A stretch of 64,000 nucleotides of DNA from Bradyrhizobium sp. AZCC 1719 (GTDB lineage: Bacteria; Pseudomonadota; Alphaproteobacteria; Rhizobiales; Xanthobacteraceae). Positions 40,503 through 48,206 of this stretch are shown here, piece after piece. The notes under the pieces are model-generated. The model was not told the DNA's origin and did not search any database. It saw only the letters and a list, made by a program, of their open reading frames with translations. Numbering within the stretch: position 1 is the first letter of the stretch; each line of letters starts with the position of its first letter. The stretch covers positions 5,113,001-5,177,000 of the forward strand of contig NZ_JAZHRU010000001.1 in NCBI RefSeq assembly GCF_036924525.1, written 5' to 3'. The position numbers and the translations under genes are program-made.

Positions 40503-40898
40503 ATGCGAACATGTCTCGCAATGCCGCTCATTGTCTTTCTGACGTTTGCGCCAGCAGTTTCAGTTGCTGACGTGTTGAAATGCAAAATCGATAGCTACAG
40601 TGAAGACGTGTTCATAACCACGTCGCCTGATACCAGCTCTAACGACGGTCAATTTGGCCGGGTTGGAATCTCGCCCGGCATAGGCAATCGAGCCATGGTT
40701 GTTACCGACCGGATGGGTGCGACCGCATTCGTTGAACTAAATGGTGATGGCACGCCGATTGGGCTGATTACGGTGCAGAGAGATATGCGCGTAATTAAGT
40801 CACGTCACGCAATCGATCCCTTCGGCGCCGTTTTTGCGCCGTCTCAAAGTGCTGGCGTATGCACTCGATGCACCGGGATAAAAAATTGTTCGCCGTAG
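40503..40898 (+). CDS. Small secreted hypothetical protein B (element cargo)
   Basis: A 131-residue protein whose signal peptide (MRTCLAMPLIVFLTFAPAVSVA) nearly copies that of the upstream gene: both begin [A/G]TGCGAACATGTCTCGCAATG and share the preceding GGGGGA...TTCAG leader. The mature part (DVLKCKIDSYSEDVFITTSPDTSSNDGQFGRVGIS) shows no clear similarity to protein A. It ends CTRCTGIKNCSP, so cysteines are again prominent. The intergenic gap is 23 bp, suggesting co-transcription. No known family recognised. Confidence 0.65.
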   Translation: MRTCLAMPLIVFLTFAPAVSVADVLKCKIDSYSEDVFITTSPDTSSNDGQFGRVGISPGIGNRAMVVTDRMGATAFVELNGDGTPIGLITVQRDMRVIKSRHAIDPFGAVFAPSQSAGVCTRCTGIKNCSP

Positions 40899-40973
40899 AG
40901 CGCATTTCGTGCTGCTGCACCTCTCTACGGCTGGCAGCGAAGCGACCCGACGCACCGTTGAGCAAATTCCCGA

Positions 40974-41150
40974 TTTCGGCTAAACACTGCCCACGCTGAC
41001 ACGGCTTGCAACAAAAATGACCGGCCGATTGATTGAGGATTTTCCCTGTTTCGGGTAAACACTACCCACGCTGACACGCCTCAAAGAAAATAACCTGACG
41101 ATTGATAGAAGTTTTTGCCTGTTTCGGCTAAACACTGCCCACGCTGACAC
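40974..41150 (+). repeat. Three iteron-like 29-nt direct repeats (period 75 and 73 bp)
   Basis: Copies at 40974-41002, 41049-41077 and 41122-41150 begin TTTCGGCTAAACACTGCC; copies 1 and 3 are identical and copy 2 differs at two positions. The 44-46 nt between them are also related (each has CGATTGAT...TTTTCCCTG-like ends), so the unit is a diverged tandem repeat of about 74 bp. Further on, ACCGCTGCG-CTGTCC-CGCAGCGGT (41286-41309) is a perfect 9-bp hairpin. The gene-free region 40899-41452 could hold a replication origin for the excised element, used with the RepA-like ATPase, or a regulator-binding array. Confidence 0.75.
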
Positions 41151-41452
41151 TGCGCGGCCATGCGCGTCGCATCACGATAGTCCAATCGAACACCAGCGCG
41201 GTCCGTAGCGAGTCACATCGCTATAGATGGGGAAGGCTTTCTAAATCGAGACAAACCAAACACGCGTGCGCAGTCGCACGGGTGGACCGCTGCGCTGTCC
41301 CGCAGCGGTAACCGATTTCTGCCGTTCAGGCAGAGAAGAGAACACGGCGTGTCCATGCGCCGTGCGATGGCGCGCGCGCCTAAGAGAGGGGAAGACAGAC
41401 TGTGAGGGAAGATTTTCAGAACGAATACCACAACGAGGGGAAGCGAAGCTAG

Positions 41453-42346
41453 ATGAGGACAATAACCGATGAAGTCGGCGCTGGTACGATTCTGATCAAT
41501 GACGAGGGGCAACGTTCGCCAGCCGCAGCCAAACCGAACAACAACACGACAATCTCTCTGACCGGCCAAAGCGAGAGGGTAGTGTTTGGCTATCGCCCCA
41601 ACGAAGCACTGCCCCAAGCGTCGGTCGTGAGCGTTATCGACAACGGCCGGACCATTGGGTCAGCGAGCAACGACAACATCCCGCGGCGGGTGAAGTATCA
41701 TCTGCAAGTCATGGCCAACAACGGAGAACTTGGAAAATACGATTACGAAAATCACCTTCATTGGATCGCTGCGGAACGTTTCCGCAAAGACTGCGTCCTT
41801 GCGAGCGGTGAACCGGTGAATGATCGGCCCGAAGATGATTGGCGTGAAGTTCGGGGCGAATACCTGGGAGAACAGGACGCGCCACTGGCCATCAAAGATC
41901 GCGGCTTGTCGTTGGGTGATGACCTTGAGTTTGAGGATACAAGCGTGCCAGACCCGCAACCTAATGCCACCGCAGAGTCCAACGCGATATGCTTCCTCTA
42001 CGCCCAACAACTGATGGACGTGATGCGCGATGTACTTGGACATGATCTTGAAATTTTGAAACGCGTCATTGTCGAAAACCGGATAACTCAAACGCTGGGG
42101 GAGGACGATGGCGGTTACACGAATCGAGCTTGTGCCAGCGCTTATGGGAAGGCGCTGTTACGGGCAGCGCTGCGAAATCTCGCTAGGTTCTATGAAAACC
42201 TTGACCGGCTGGAACAGAACGGCCTGCGTCCGCCGGATGTGTGGCCGCTTATCGGAACAAAGAACTATCCGTCTGTTATTCGGCGTAAACCCGATTCAAG
42301 TTACTTGAATCAGTCACGGGGCCCCGTAATCAAGCGTGCGGCTTAG
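41453..42346 (+). CDS. Unassigned element protein (DUF6456-like C-terminal pattern)
   Basis: A 297-residue soluble protein, first of four genes leading into the capsid module. The N-terminal third is low in pattern. The middle reads WIAAERFRKDCVLASGEPVNDRPEDDWREVRGEYLGEQD. A helical C-terminal part has AQQLMDVMRDVLGHDLEILKRVIVENRITQ...AYGKALLRAALRNLARFYENL, reminiscent of the DUF6456 domain of rhizobial proteins; this is from memory and tentative. A 16-codon open frame with a good ribosome site (GTG 41402 to TAG 41452) ends exactly at this ATG and could be a leader peptide. Confidence 0.55.
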   Translation: MRTITDEVGAGTILINDEGQRSPAAAKPNNNTTISLTGQSERVVFGYRPNEALPQASVVSVIDNGRTIGSASNDNIPRRVKYHLQVMANNGELGKYDYENHLHWIAAERFRKDCVLASGEPVNDRPEDDWREVRGEYLGEQDAPLAIKDRGLSLGDDLEFEDTSVPDPQPNATAESNAICFLYAQQLMDVMRDVLGHDLEILKRVIVENRITQTLGEDDGGYTNRACASAYGKALLRAALRNLARFYENLDRLEQNGLRPPDVWPLIGTKNYPSVIRRKPDSSYLNQSRGPVIKRAA

Positions 42347-42383
42347 ACCCTGTAGACACCACGTATTCGCGACATGGCACAAT

Positions 42384-42414
42384 AAGAGCATGGGAATTTG
42401 ATTCCCATGCTCTT
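42384..42414. terminator. 14-bp perfect hairpin flanked by 13-bp direct repeats
   Basis: AAGAGCATGGGAAT-TTG-ATTCCCATGCTCTT is a perfect inverted repeat with a 3-nt loop. It sits between two copies of TGTAGACACCACG at 42351-42363 and 42431-42443, exactly 80 bp apart. No strong U-tract follows, so it may be a terminator, a processing site or an operator. It separates the 297-residue gene from the head-gene block. Confidence 0.6.
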
Positions 42415-42546
42415 TGAGTCTCGCGCGGCTTGTAGACACCACGCTACGGCGGCGGTGTACATTTAGAACAGTACCGAAATTGAAGCCGCGCCCTGAGTCC
42501 CCCCGGCGCGGTGTTTTGCTCACTGCAATTTGGAAAGGAACCATCC

Positions 42547-43059
42547 GTGACAAGCGGACAAGATATTATTGGCATCGTAAGCCGTAGAACCGGCATTGAT
42601 TTGGGAATCGTTGAACAGGTCGCTGACAACTTAACGCAATCTGGCGCGTGGCCCGACGATCCCAATCGCGCCCTAACGTTTTTGCTGTTGGCGCTGTCTG
42701 CCAACGCTGAACCGCGTTCGGCCGCCAGCGTGGCCAAACATCACTGGCAACTTGAATCTGACTCGGGAAAACCCCTTGGCCAGATGATCGAGGATATCCT
42801 GCATTCATTTCTCGAACAGCAACGCACCGATTTCAGCGCCATTGCCTATCGCGCCGCGTTTGAAATCTACGACACCACGACTCCGAAGGCGGTGCTGCGC
42901 ATTCCATGCGTGAATCGAGCCGCTGAAATAACTTACGGTGGCGATGAAGAGGCATGGAAGGATCGCACCGTTCGGCGCAGCAACTTTCTTACCGGCAAAA
43001 CGCTGTTCGACATCTGCGCAGACATCAACCTGCAAGGACGCGAAACGTATGTCTACTGA
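42547..43059 (+). CDS. Unassigned protein coupled to the prohead protease
   Basis: A 170-residue protein from GTG 42547, chosen for the AGGA 8 nt upstream; an in-frame ATG at 42511 has no ribosome site. It opens TSGQDIIGIVSRRTGIDLGIVEQVADNLTQSG, which is helical, and ends with RRSNFLTGKTLFDICADINLQGRETYVY. Its last 11 bases overlap the protease start in another frame, so translation is probably coupled. The position suggests a head-morphogenesis or packaging adaptor role, but no motif supports this. Confidence 0.55.
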   Translation: MTSGQDIIGIVSRRTGIDLGIVEQVADNLTQSGAWPDDPNRALTFLLLALSANAEPRSAASVAKHHWQLESDSGKPLGQMIEDILHSFLEQQRTDFSAIAYRAAFEIYDTTTPKAVLRIPCVNRAAEITYGGDEEAWKDRTVRRSNFLTGKTLFDICADINLQGRETYVY

Positions 43060-43720
43060 CTACCAGCATTCAATTCCGCTGGCCGTCAAGTTCTCTTCAT
43101 CCAGTCAAGCTGGTGAATTCAGCGGATACGCCAGCACGTTTGGCGGCCAGCCGGACGCCTATGGCGATATCATCGCTCCGGGCGCATTCACGAAAACCAT
43201 CACGCAACATAAAGCGGCTGGTACTTCGCCTGCGCTGTTGTGGTCGCACGACATGAGCCAGCCCATCGGCGTAATCACAAAGCTGGTTGAAGATGCGCAC
43301 GGCTTGTTCATGGAAGGCCGGTTGACCTTAGAGGTCAACCGCGCGGCCGAAGCTTACGCGTTGATGAAGGCTGGCGCGCTTGCATTCTCGATCGGCTATC
43401 AAGTTTCCGCCGCAACCTCATTAGGCAAGAGAGAACGGCGGCTCGATGAGATAAAGCTGTACGAGGTATCTTGTGTGGCCGTACCAGCAAACACCAACGC
43501 GAAGTTGGTTAGCATCAAAGCGAAACCCGATATCTTCGACCAGAATTCGCCCCGGGTAATCGAGCAGATACTAAGGGGCAACGGCGTGTCGAGACGACAC
43601 GCGAAGCGCATTGTGGCGCTTGCAAAAGACGCATTCGAAGAGCGCGACGTTCTCATAGCGAAACAATCTTTATCAACGAAATTGCTTGCGGCTGCGCAGG
43701 CAATCGAAAATCTTCACTAA
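43049..43720 (+). CDS. HK97-family prohead protease
   Basis: Maturation protease of HK97-type capsids (peptidase family S78), which cleaves the scaffold portion of the capsid protein. The 223 residues show FSGYASTFGGQPDAYGDIIAPGAFTKTI, the catalytic His67 in LLWSHDMSQPIG and the Ser114 in GALAFSIGYQV, followed by LYEVSCVAVPANTNAKL. All are strong family marks. The C-terminal 60 residues are helical. ATG 43049 overlaps the upstream gene; the major capsid gene follows after 13 bp, the canonical order. Confidence 0.93.
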   Translation: MSTDYQHSIPLAVKFSSSSQAGEFSGYASTFGGQPDAYGDIIAPGAFTKTITQHKAAGTSPALLWSHDMSQPIGVITKLVEDAHGLFMEGRLTLEVNRAAEAYALMKAGALAFSIGYQVSAATSLGKRERRLDEIKLYEVSCVAVPANTNAKLVSIKAKPDIFDQNSPRVIEQILRGNGVSRRHAKRIVALAKDAFEERDVLIAKQSLSTKLLAAAQAIENLH

Positions 43721-43733
43721 AGAAAGCAAATCT

Positions 43734-44909
43734 ATGCCTTTGGCACAAATTGATACCCCCGTCGATGTTGAAGACGCGATTGACACGCTTGCCGAAACTA
43801 CAACGGCAGCGCTCAAGGCGCAGGCCAGCGACGTTAAACAGCTTCGCGAAACGCTGGAACGGCTTGAAGCGAAGATGGGTAGGCCGGGTGCCGCAATCGC
43901 ATCCAACGACAACCACCGCTTCACTACCCAACACGCCAACGACAATGACGCCAAAGCAGCGCTTGTCGAAGAGAAGAAGGCGCTCGCTGATTACGTTCGG
44001 CACAATACCGAAATCAAAACCATGTCGGCCGGTAGCTCACCGGACGGCGGGTACACAGCGACTCCCCAACTAAGCGATCAGATTGCACGAAGGCTTTATG
44101 ATCAGTCCCCCATGCGTCAACTCGCGCGCGTGGTGGAGGTCGGCAACTTCGACAGCTTCGAAGAGCCAATGCAGATTGGCGACGCGGCTGCGACATGGGT
44201 TAGCGAAAGCCAGTCACGGCCCGCGACCACAACGCCGACGCTGGGCTTGCTGAATGTGCCGGTCAATGAACTTTACGCTACCCAGCCGGTCACGCAGCGA
44301 CTACTCGATGACAGCCGCTTTGACATGGCTGGCTTCATCGTTGAACGTGCCAGTGATCGTTTCGCAAGGACCGAAGGACTCGCGTTCGTTCGTGGAAGCG
44401 GCGTTGCACAGCCGAAGGGTTTTATGTCCTATGCTACCGACTCGGCTGATGACTTCACGCGCGACTTCTCGAAGATTCAGTTTGTTGTGAGCGGCAGCGC
44501 AGGTGCGGTCACGCTTGACGGCATCAAGAGCCTGTTTTGGAAGATGCGCGCACCGCATCGTGCAAACGCGTCATGGCTCATGAGTTCGGGCACGGCGAGT
44601 CAGTTGGACGGTTTAAAGGATAGCGAAGGAAGATATTTGTGGCGCGATAGCGTGACCGCTGGCGTGCCGCCAACCCTGTTGGGCCGTCCAGTCTATTTTG
44701 ATGAGAACATGGACTCGGTATCCGCTGGTACGTTCCCTATCGCTTTCGCAAATTGGCGGCGTGCCTACGTGACCGCTGATAAGCCCGGCGTTCGCTGGTT
44801 GCGCGACCCCTTTAGCAGCAAGCCGAACGTAATTTTTTACGGCTACCGGCGAGTCGGCGGTGGCGTAGCTGACACTGACGCCATCAAGCTGTTGAAGATC
44901 AGCACCTAA
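43734..44909 (+). CDS. HK97-type phage major capsid protein
   Basis: Shell protein with the HK97 fold, 391 residues. The N-terminal delta-like region (about 1-105) is coiled and charged (VKQLRETLERLEAKM) and is probably removed by the adjacent protease near KTMSAGSSPDGGYTATPQLS. The mature domain reads LARVVEVGNFDSFEEPMQIG, AFVRGSGVAQPKGFM, SWLMSSGTASQLDGLKD, LLGRPVYFDENMD and ADKPGVRWLRDPFSSKPNVIFYGYRRVGG. No portal gene precedes the protease, unlike complete phages. ATG 43734 has AGAAAG upstream. Confidence 0.95.
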   Translation: MPLAQIDTPVDVEDAIDTLAETTTAALKAQASDVKQLRETLERLEAKMGRPGAAIASNDNHRFTTQHANDNDAKAALVEEKKALADYVRHNTEIKTMSAGSSPDGGYTATPQLSDQIARRLYDQSPMRQLARVVEVGNFDSFEEPMQIGDAAATWVSESQSRPATTTPTLGLLNVPVNELYATQPVTQRLLDDSRFDMAGFIVERASDRFARTEGLAFVRGSGVAQPKGFMSYATDSADDFTRDFSKIQFVVSGSAGAVTLDGIKSLFWKMRAPHRANASWLMSSGTASQLDGLKDSEGRYLWRDSVTAGVPPTLLGRPVYFDENMDSVSAGTFPIAFANWRRAYVTADKPGVRWLRDPFSSKPNVIFYGYRRVGGGVADTDAIKLLKIST

Positions 44910-44922
44910 CAAGCGCTGGCGC

Positions 44923-44948
44923 GGGCCGCTCCCTTCGGGGGGCGGTCC
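44923..44948 (+). terminator. Hairpin after the capsid gene
   Basis: GGGCCGCTCCC-TTCG-GGGGGCGGTCC forms a G+C-rich stem with two unpaired bases, 14 bp after the capsid stop and before the convergent gene. CCTTAACC follows rather than a T-run. Confidence 0.5.
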
Positions 44949-45013
44949 ATCCTTAACCAAACGAGGGCTTTGACCGGCGGGTGGCAAGATTCACGCATCC
45001 GCAAAATGGAGAA

Positions 45014-46009
45014 TCAGCCCGCAGCCTCACCCGGTTTCCGCCAAAGAACTTCTGGTTCGGTATTCGGAAGCGCCTTTGTCAAAAGCATTAGCCGTTCCAC
45101 ATTTTCCTTCGGAAACTGATCTGCAAACGCCTTAACCGGCTCAATCGTGCCCGGTGTCCGAGTGACCGAAAACAATTCGCGCCCAATCCTCGTCAGAAGG
45201 ACAATTGGAACCTCGACGGTCGCCTGTTGCCTGATATCAACTAGCAGAACGTGATCCTTGAACGGGAACGCCCATCTCAAGATCGGTGCGGCCGGCACGT
45301 CTTTTTTCTCACGAAATTGCCTAGAAAGATTGCCTGTTACTCCTGTTACCAAACCGTATTCTTCCAATGCCAGGAGTTCGGTAAAGTTGTCGCCATGTGT
45401 TTCTGGAAACGCAATTAGCTCGGCACCGATTACCCGAACCGACCATTTGTCGAACAGCGCTGCAATTTGCTCATCCAATTCTGAAATGAAACGCAGCGTT
45501 TGAAGCGAGAACGAGTGCGGCTTACGCAATTGGCCCGCGAGCACCCGCGCCCACATGTCTTGAAGCCGCTCGGATGACGCCTCTTGCGCGTGTCGCGCAA
45601 ACATGTTCAGCCAATCGTCGTCGGGCTTAGTTGTTTCCGCGTCCGATGTCTCTTTTAGCTGCTCGATTGCCTTTACCGCGATTGTCTCGCGGTTGTGCTG
45701 ATGACGAAGCTCTTTTGCTAGGAACGCGTCTGCCGCTCTTTGCACAAGCCCCGGGTCGTTCTTGACCAACTCCGATGCAGCATCAGCTAAGGTCTTAGCA
45801 ATTTGGCTCTGAGCGGCAGTCTTGTCCCGAATAGATTTGGCTTTCTGCTCCAACCACGCGGCTGGGATGTCCGCACCGCCGGCAATGAGCCGCGAAATAG
45901 CATCACCGGCCGGGCCAGCGATCAGCTTCGGCAAGTTGATGTCGCCAATGACTTGTTTCACTACTTCTAGCGTGCCGGACTTCTCCGACGGCTTATCCTC
46001 ATCAGACAT
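45014..46009 (-). CDS. DUF2806-like protein (element cargo)
   Basis: A 331-residue soluble protein on the opposite strand to the rest of the element. An N-terminal helical region (LPKLIAGPAGDAISRLIAGGADIPAAWLEQKAKSIRDKT) is followed by the most diagnostic part, DDDWLNMFARHAQEASSERLQDMWARVLAGQLRKPHSFSLQTLRFISELDEQIAALFDKW, which fits DUF2806. The C-terminal half resembles a winged-helix-like module ending in a short tail. ATG 46009 is the first codon of the conserved frame. Divergent transcription between head and replication genes marks it as an accessory gene. A host-interaction or anti-phage role is inferred only from position. Confidence 0.65.
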   Translation of the reverse strand: MSDEDKPSEKSGTLEVVKQVIGDINLPKLIAGPAGDAISRLIAGGADIPAAWLEQKAKSIRDKTAAQSQIAKTLADAASELVKNDPGLVQRAADAFLAKELRHQHNRETIAVKAIEQLKETSDAETTKPDDDWLNMFARHAQEASSERLQDMWARVLAGQLRKPHSFSLQTLRFISELDEQIAALFDKWSVRVIGAELIAFPETHGDNFTELLALEEYGLVTGVTGNLSRQFREKKDVPAAPILRWAFPFKDHVLLVDIRQQATVEVPIVLLTRIGRELFSVTRTPGTIEPVKAFADQFPKENVERLMLLTKALPNTEPEVLWRKPGEAAG

Positions 46010-46140
46010 GGTGGGCTCTACCTCTGGATGGCAGAATCTAGCGCAGTTGTTGCGTGTGCCGCAACCGTCCATGGGTGCTCGTCCACTTTGCTCACCAATG
46101 CCCACGCGCGCGGGGTTAATGTCGCGCTTTTGGAACCCTA

Positions 46141-46746
46141 ATGAACGAAACAGAGAAGCTGTATCAACAGTATGCCTATGACTCACCGGCCGTTGATGAT
46201 TGGATTGATCAGCACGGGAATATCGACACCGTTCGCGCGTTCGGCCCGATTGCGGAAATGAAAGGTCGATTTGTCCCCGCGAAAGTCTCTCACATCTACC
46301 AACACCAGTTCGTGCCGGACTCGACGGGCACACAACGCGCTATCGTCATGCCTGTCATCGAAGATGGTGCGACCGTGGACATCGTGGCATGGCGTCTAAG
46401 TCAGGCAAAGCTTGACGTGTGGGGGTGTGTAACCCACGCAGCCCGTTTTCTGAACCGCGCCGCGATCTATGACAAATCGCGTACCGCGCCGCTCGGAATC
46501 TGTGAAAGCTGGTGGCACTGGCTGCGCACCGGCTGCAAGGGAGTGATGGCGCTTCGTGTTGAAGCCATTCCTGAATTGCGGAATGCTGGTGACGTGCTGG
46601 TGGACAATTCGTCAATCGCGCTTCGCCTCTTATACGAGGCGTACCTGTGGCCATTGAACGTGGACCCCGACAGCGATGTTTGGAAAGCTGCCAAGATCGA
46701 AGGCAAGAAGCGCATCTGGATCGATGACGACAGGGCTGCGGCATGA
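46141..46746 (+). CDS. Hypothetical protein coupled to the RepA-like ATPase
   Basis: A 201-residue soluble protein starting MNETEKLYQQYAYDSPAVDDWIDQHGNIDTV. The centre (IVMPVIEDGATVDIVAWRLSQAKLDVWGC) and the GICESWWHWLRTGCKGVMAL motif suggest a nucleotide- or DNA-handling fold, perhaps primase-associated, but I cannot name the family. Its stop overlaps the ATPase start (ATGA), so the pair forms a replication-like unit. Confidence 0.6.
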   Translation: MNETEKLYQQYAYDSPAVDDWIDQHGNIDTVRAFGPIAEMKGRFVPAKVSHIYQHQFVPDSTGTQRAIVMPVIEDGATVDIVAWRLSQAKLDVWGCVTHAARFLNRAAIYDKSRTAPLGICESWWHWLRTGCKGVMALRVEAIPELRNAGDVLVDNSSIALRLLYEAYLWPLNVDPDSDVWKAAKIEGKKRIWIDDDRAAA

Positions 46747-47867
46747 GGAACATGAATGGCGAGACACGGAACGAAAAGTCAAACCATTGGGAGGAATTCA
46801 CCAAACAGTACTATTCGATTGATCCCCTGCCGCTAATTGATCCGCGCGACTGGCATGGCCAGCCGATCCCGGAACGGCAGTGGCTAGTAGACGGCATCAT
46901 TCCCCATCGCGCCGTGACATTGTACAGCGGTGATGGTGGCACGGGCAAAACCACCACCGCCATTCAGTTGATCGTTGCAACGGCACTCGGCTTACAATGG
47001 TTCGGCAAGGATGTGACGCAAGGGCGCGCGCTGTTGTATACGGCAGAAGATGAAGCCGCCGAGTTACACAGACGATTTGCGGCTGCGGTGACGAAGGCAG
47101 GCCGTGCGCTGGCCGATCTTGGCGACGTTCGCGTGATTCCGATGGCCGGGCTTGATGCCACTCTGGCCGGGCAAGCCGGTGGTAAGGGCAACATCATCAC
47201 GACCACGGCCGCGTTTGCGAAGCTGACAATCCAAATCGAAGAGTTCAAGCCACGGCTTGTTGTACTGGACCCCTTGGCGGACTGCTACAGCGGCGACGAA
47301 ATCAACCGAAGCCAGGTGCGGCAGTTCGTTCAAAAACTTGCTGGCTTGGCGTTCAAACACGATTGCACAGTGATGCTGCTAAGTCATCCATCGCTCACCG
47401 GCATGAACTCGGGCACTGGCCTATCCGGCAGCACGGCGTGGAATGCGAGCGTGCGCGGGCGACTCTACCTGACGCAGGTCAAAGATGATCCCGACCGGCG
47501 AGTTATCAAGGTTGTGAAGACCAATTACGGGAAGGTTGGCGAAGAGATTCCGCTCATGTGGGATGACGGCGGCTTCGTGGTCGATGGCGGTAACGATCCT
47601 GCCGCCGCGAATATGGCCAATCGCGCGGCGGATGACGTATTCATGGATGTGTTCTGGAAGCTATCGACGTTAGGATTCCGGCTCAGTCCTAACGTCGGCT
47701 CCACCTACGCGCCTAAGAAGATCGCAGAACACCCGGACGCCAAGCGCTACAGCAAGCAAAAGATGGCGCAGGCCATGCAACGGCTGCTTGAAGCTGGCAC
47801 GTTGAAGATTGAAACAGATGGGCCACCGTCAAAGCGACGCGATTTTCTGGTGGCCACCATCAACTAA
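46743..47867 (+). CDS. RepA-like AAA/RecA-fold ATPase (replicative helicase family)
   Basis: A 374-residue ATPase of the hexameric RepA/AAA_25 type found in plasmids, satellites and phages. Walker A is GDGGTGKTT (residues 63-71) and Walker B lies in KPRLVVLDPLAD (about residue 170). These are followed by the LLSHPSLTGMNSGTGLSGSTAWNASVRGRLYL sensor region and KTNYGKVGEEIPLMW. A C-terminal winged-helix-like part (about 290-374) may bind DNA. It probably loads onto the element's origin during replication of the excised form; the 74-bp repeats are candidate sites. It overlaps the preceding gene by 4 bp. Confidence 0.85.
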   Translation: MRNMNGETRNEKSNHWEEFTKQYYSIDPLPLIDPRDWHGQPIPERQWLVDGIIPHRAVTLYSGDGGTGKTTTAIQLIVATALGLQWFGKDVTQGRALLYTAEDEAAELHRRFAAAVTKAGRALADLGDVRVIPMAGLDATLAGQAGGKGNIITTTAAFAKLTIQIEEFKPRLVVLDPLADCYSGDEINRSQVRQFVQKLAGLAFKHDCTVMLLSHPSLTGMNSGTGLSGSTAWNASVRGRLYLTQVKDDPDRRVIKVVKTNYGKVGEEIPLMWDDGGFVVDGGNDPAAANMANRAADDVFMDVFWKLSTLGFRLSPNVGSTYAPKKIAEHPDAKRYSKQKMAQAMQRLLEAGTLKIETDGPPSKRRDFLVATIN

Positions 47868-47886
47868 CTTAGCTTAAAAAAGCGGC

Positions 47887-48126
47887 ATGTCTATGTCCCC
47901 CCAACAATGCCGTGGCGCGCGAGCTTTCCTTGATTGGACTCAGGGGCAGCTTGCCAAGGCCGCCGATGTTGGCGATTCAACGGTGCGAAACTTCGAAGGC
48001 GAATTGCGCGAGACCAGTGCCGCAAATATCGCGAAGATGAAGGCCGCTCTGGAGCGGGCTGGAATTGAATTTATTCCAGCCCGCAACGGTCATGGCGGCG
48101 GAGTGCGCTACGCTAAAGAGCGATAG
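47887..48126 (+). CDS. XRE-family HTH regulator
   Basis: A 79-residue Cro/CI-type helix-turn-helix protein: QCRGARAFLDWTQGQLAKAADVGDSTVRNFEGELRETSAANIAKMKAALERAGIEFI. The GVRY end is typical of small prophage and element regulators. It sits between the ATPase and the recombination genes, so it probably controls excision or replication. The start may be either of two Met codons two residues apart. Confidence 0.88.
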   Translation: MSMSPQQCRGARAFLDWTQGQLAKAADVGDSTVRNFEGELRETSAANIAKMKAALERAGIEFIPARNGHGGGVRYAKER

Positions 48127-48206
48127 ACGCACGGCTTTTTGCCTGTCAACGTTTTTCGTTGACTCCTCTTTCCCGTCCATGCAGGTTGGAACATTGGAAG
48201 ATTCCG

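Noticed and set aside
40974..41150. 29-nt repeats with 44-46-nt intervals as a CRISPR array
   Set aside because: Only three units, the intervals are themselves related in sequence rather than unique spacers, repeats lack dyad symmetry and no cas gene is present.
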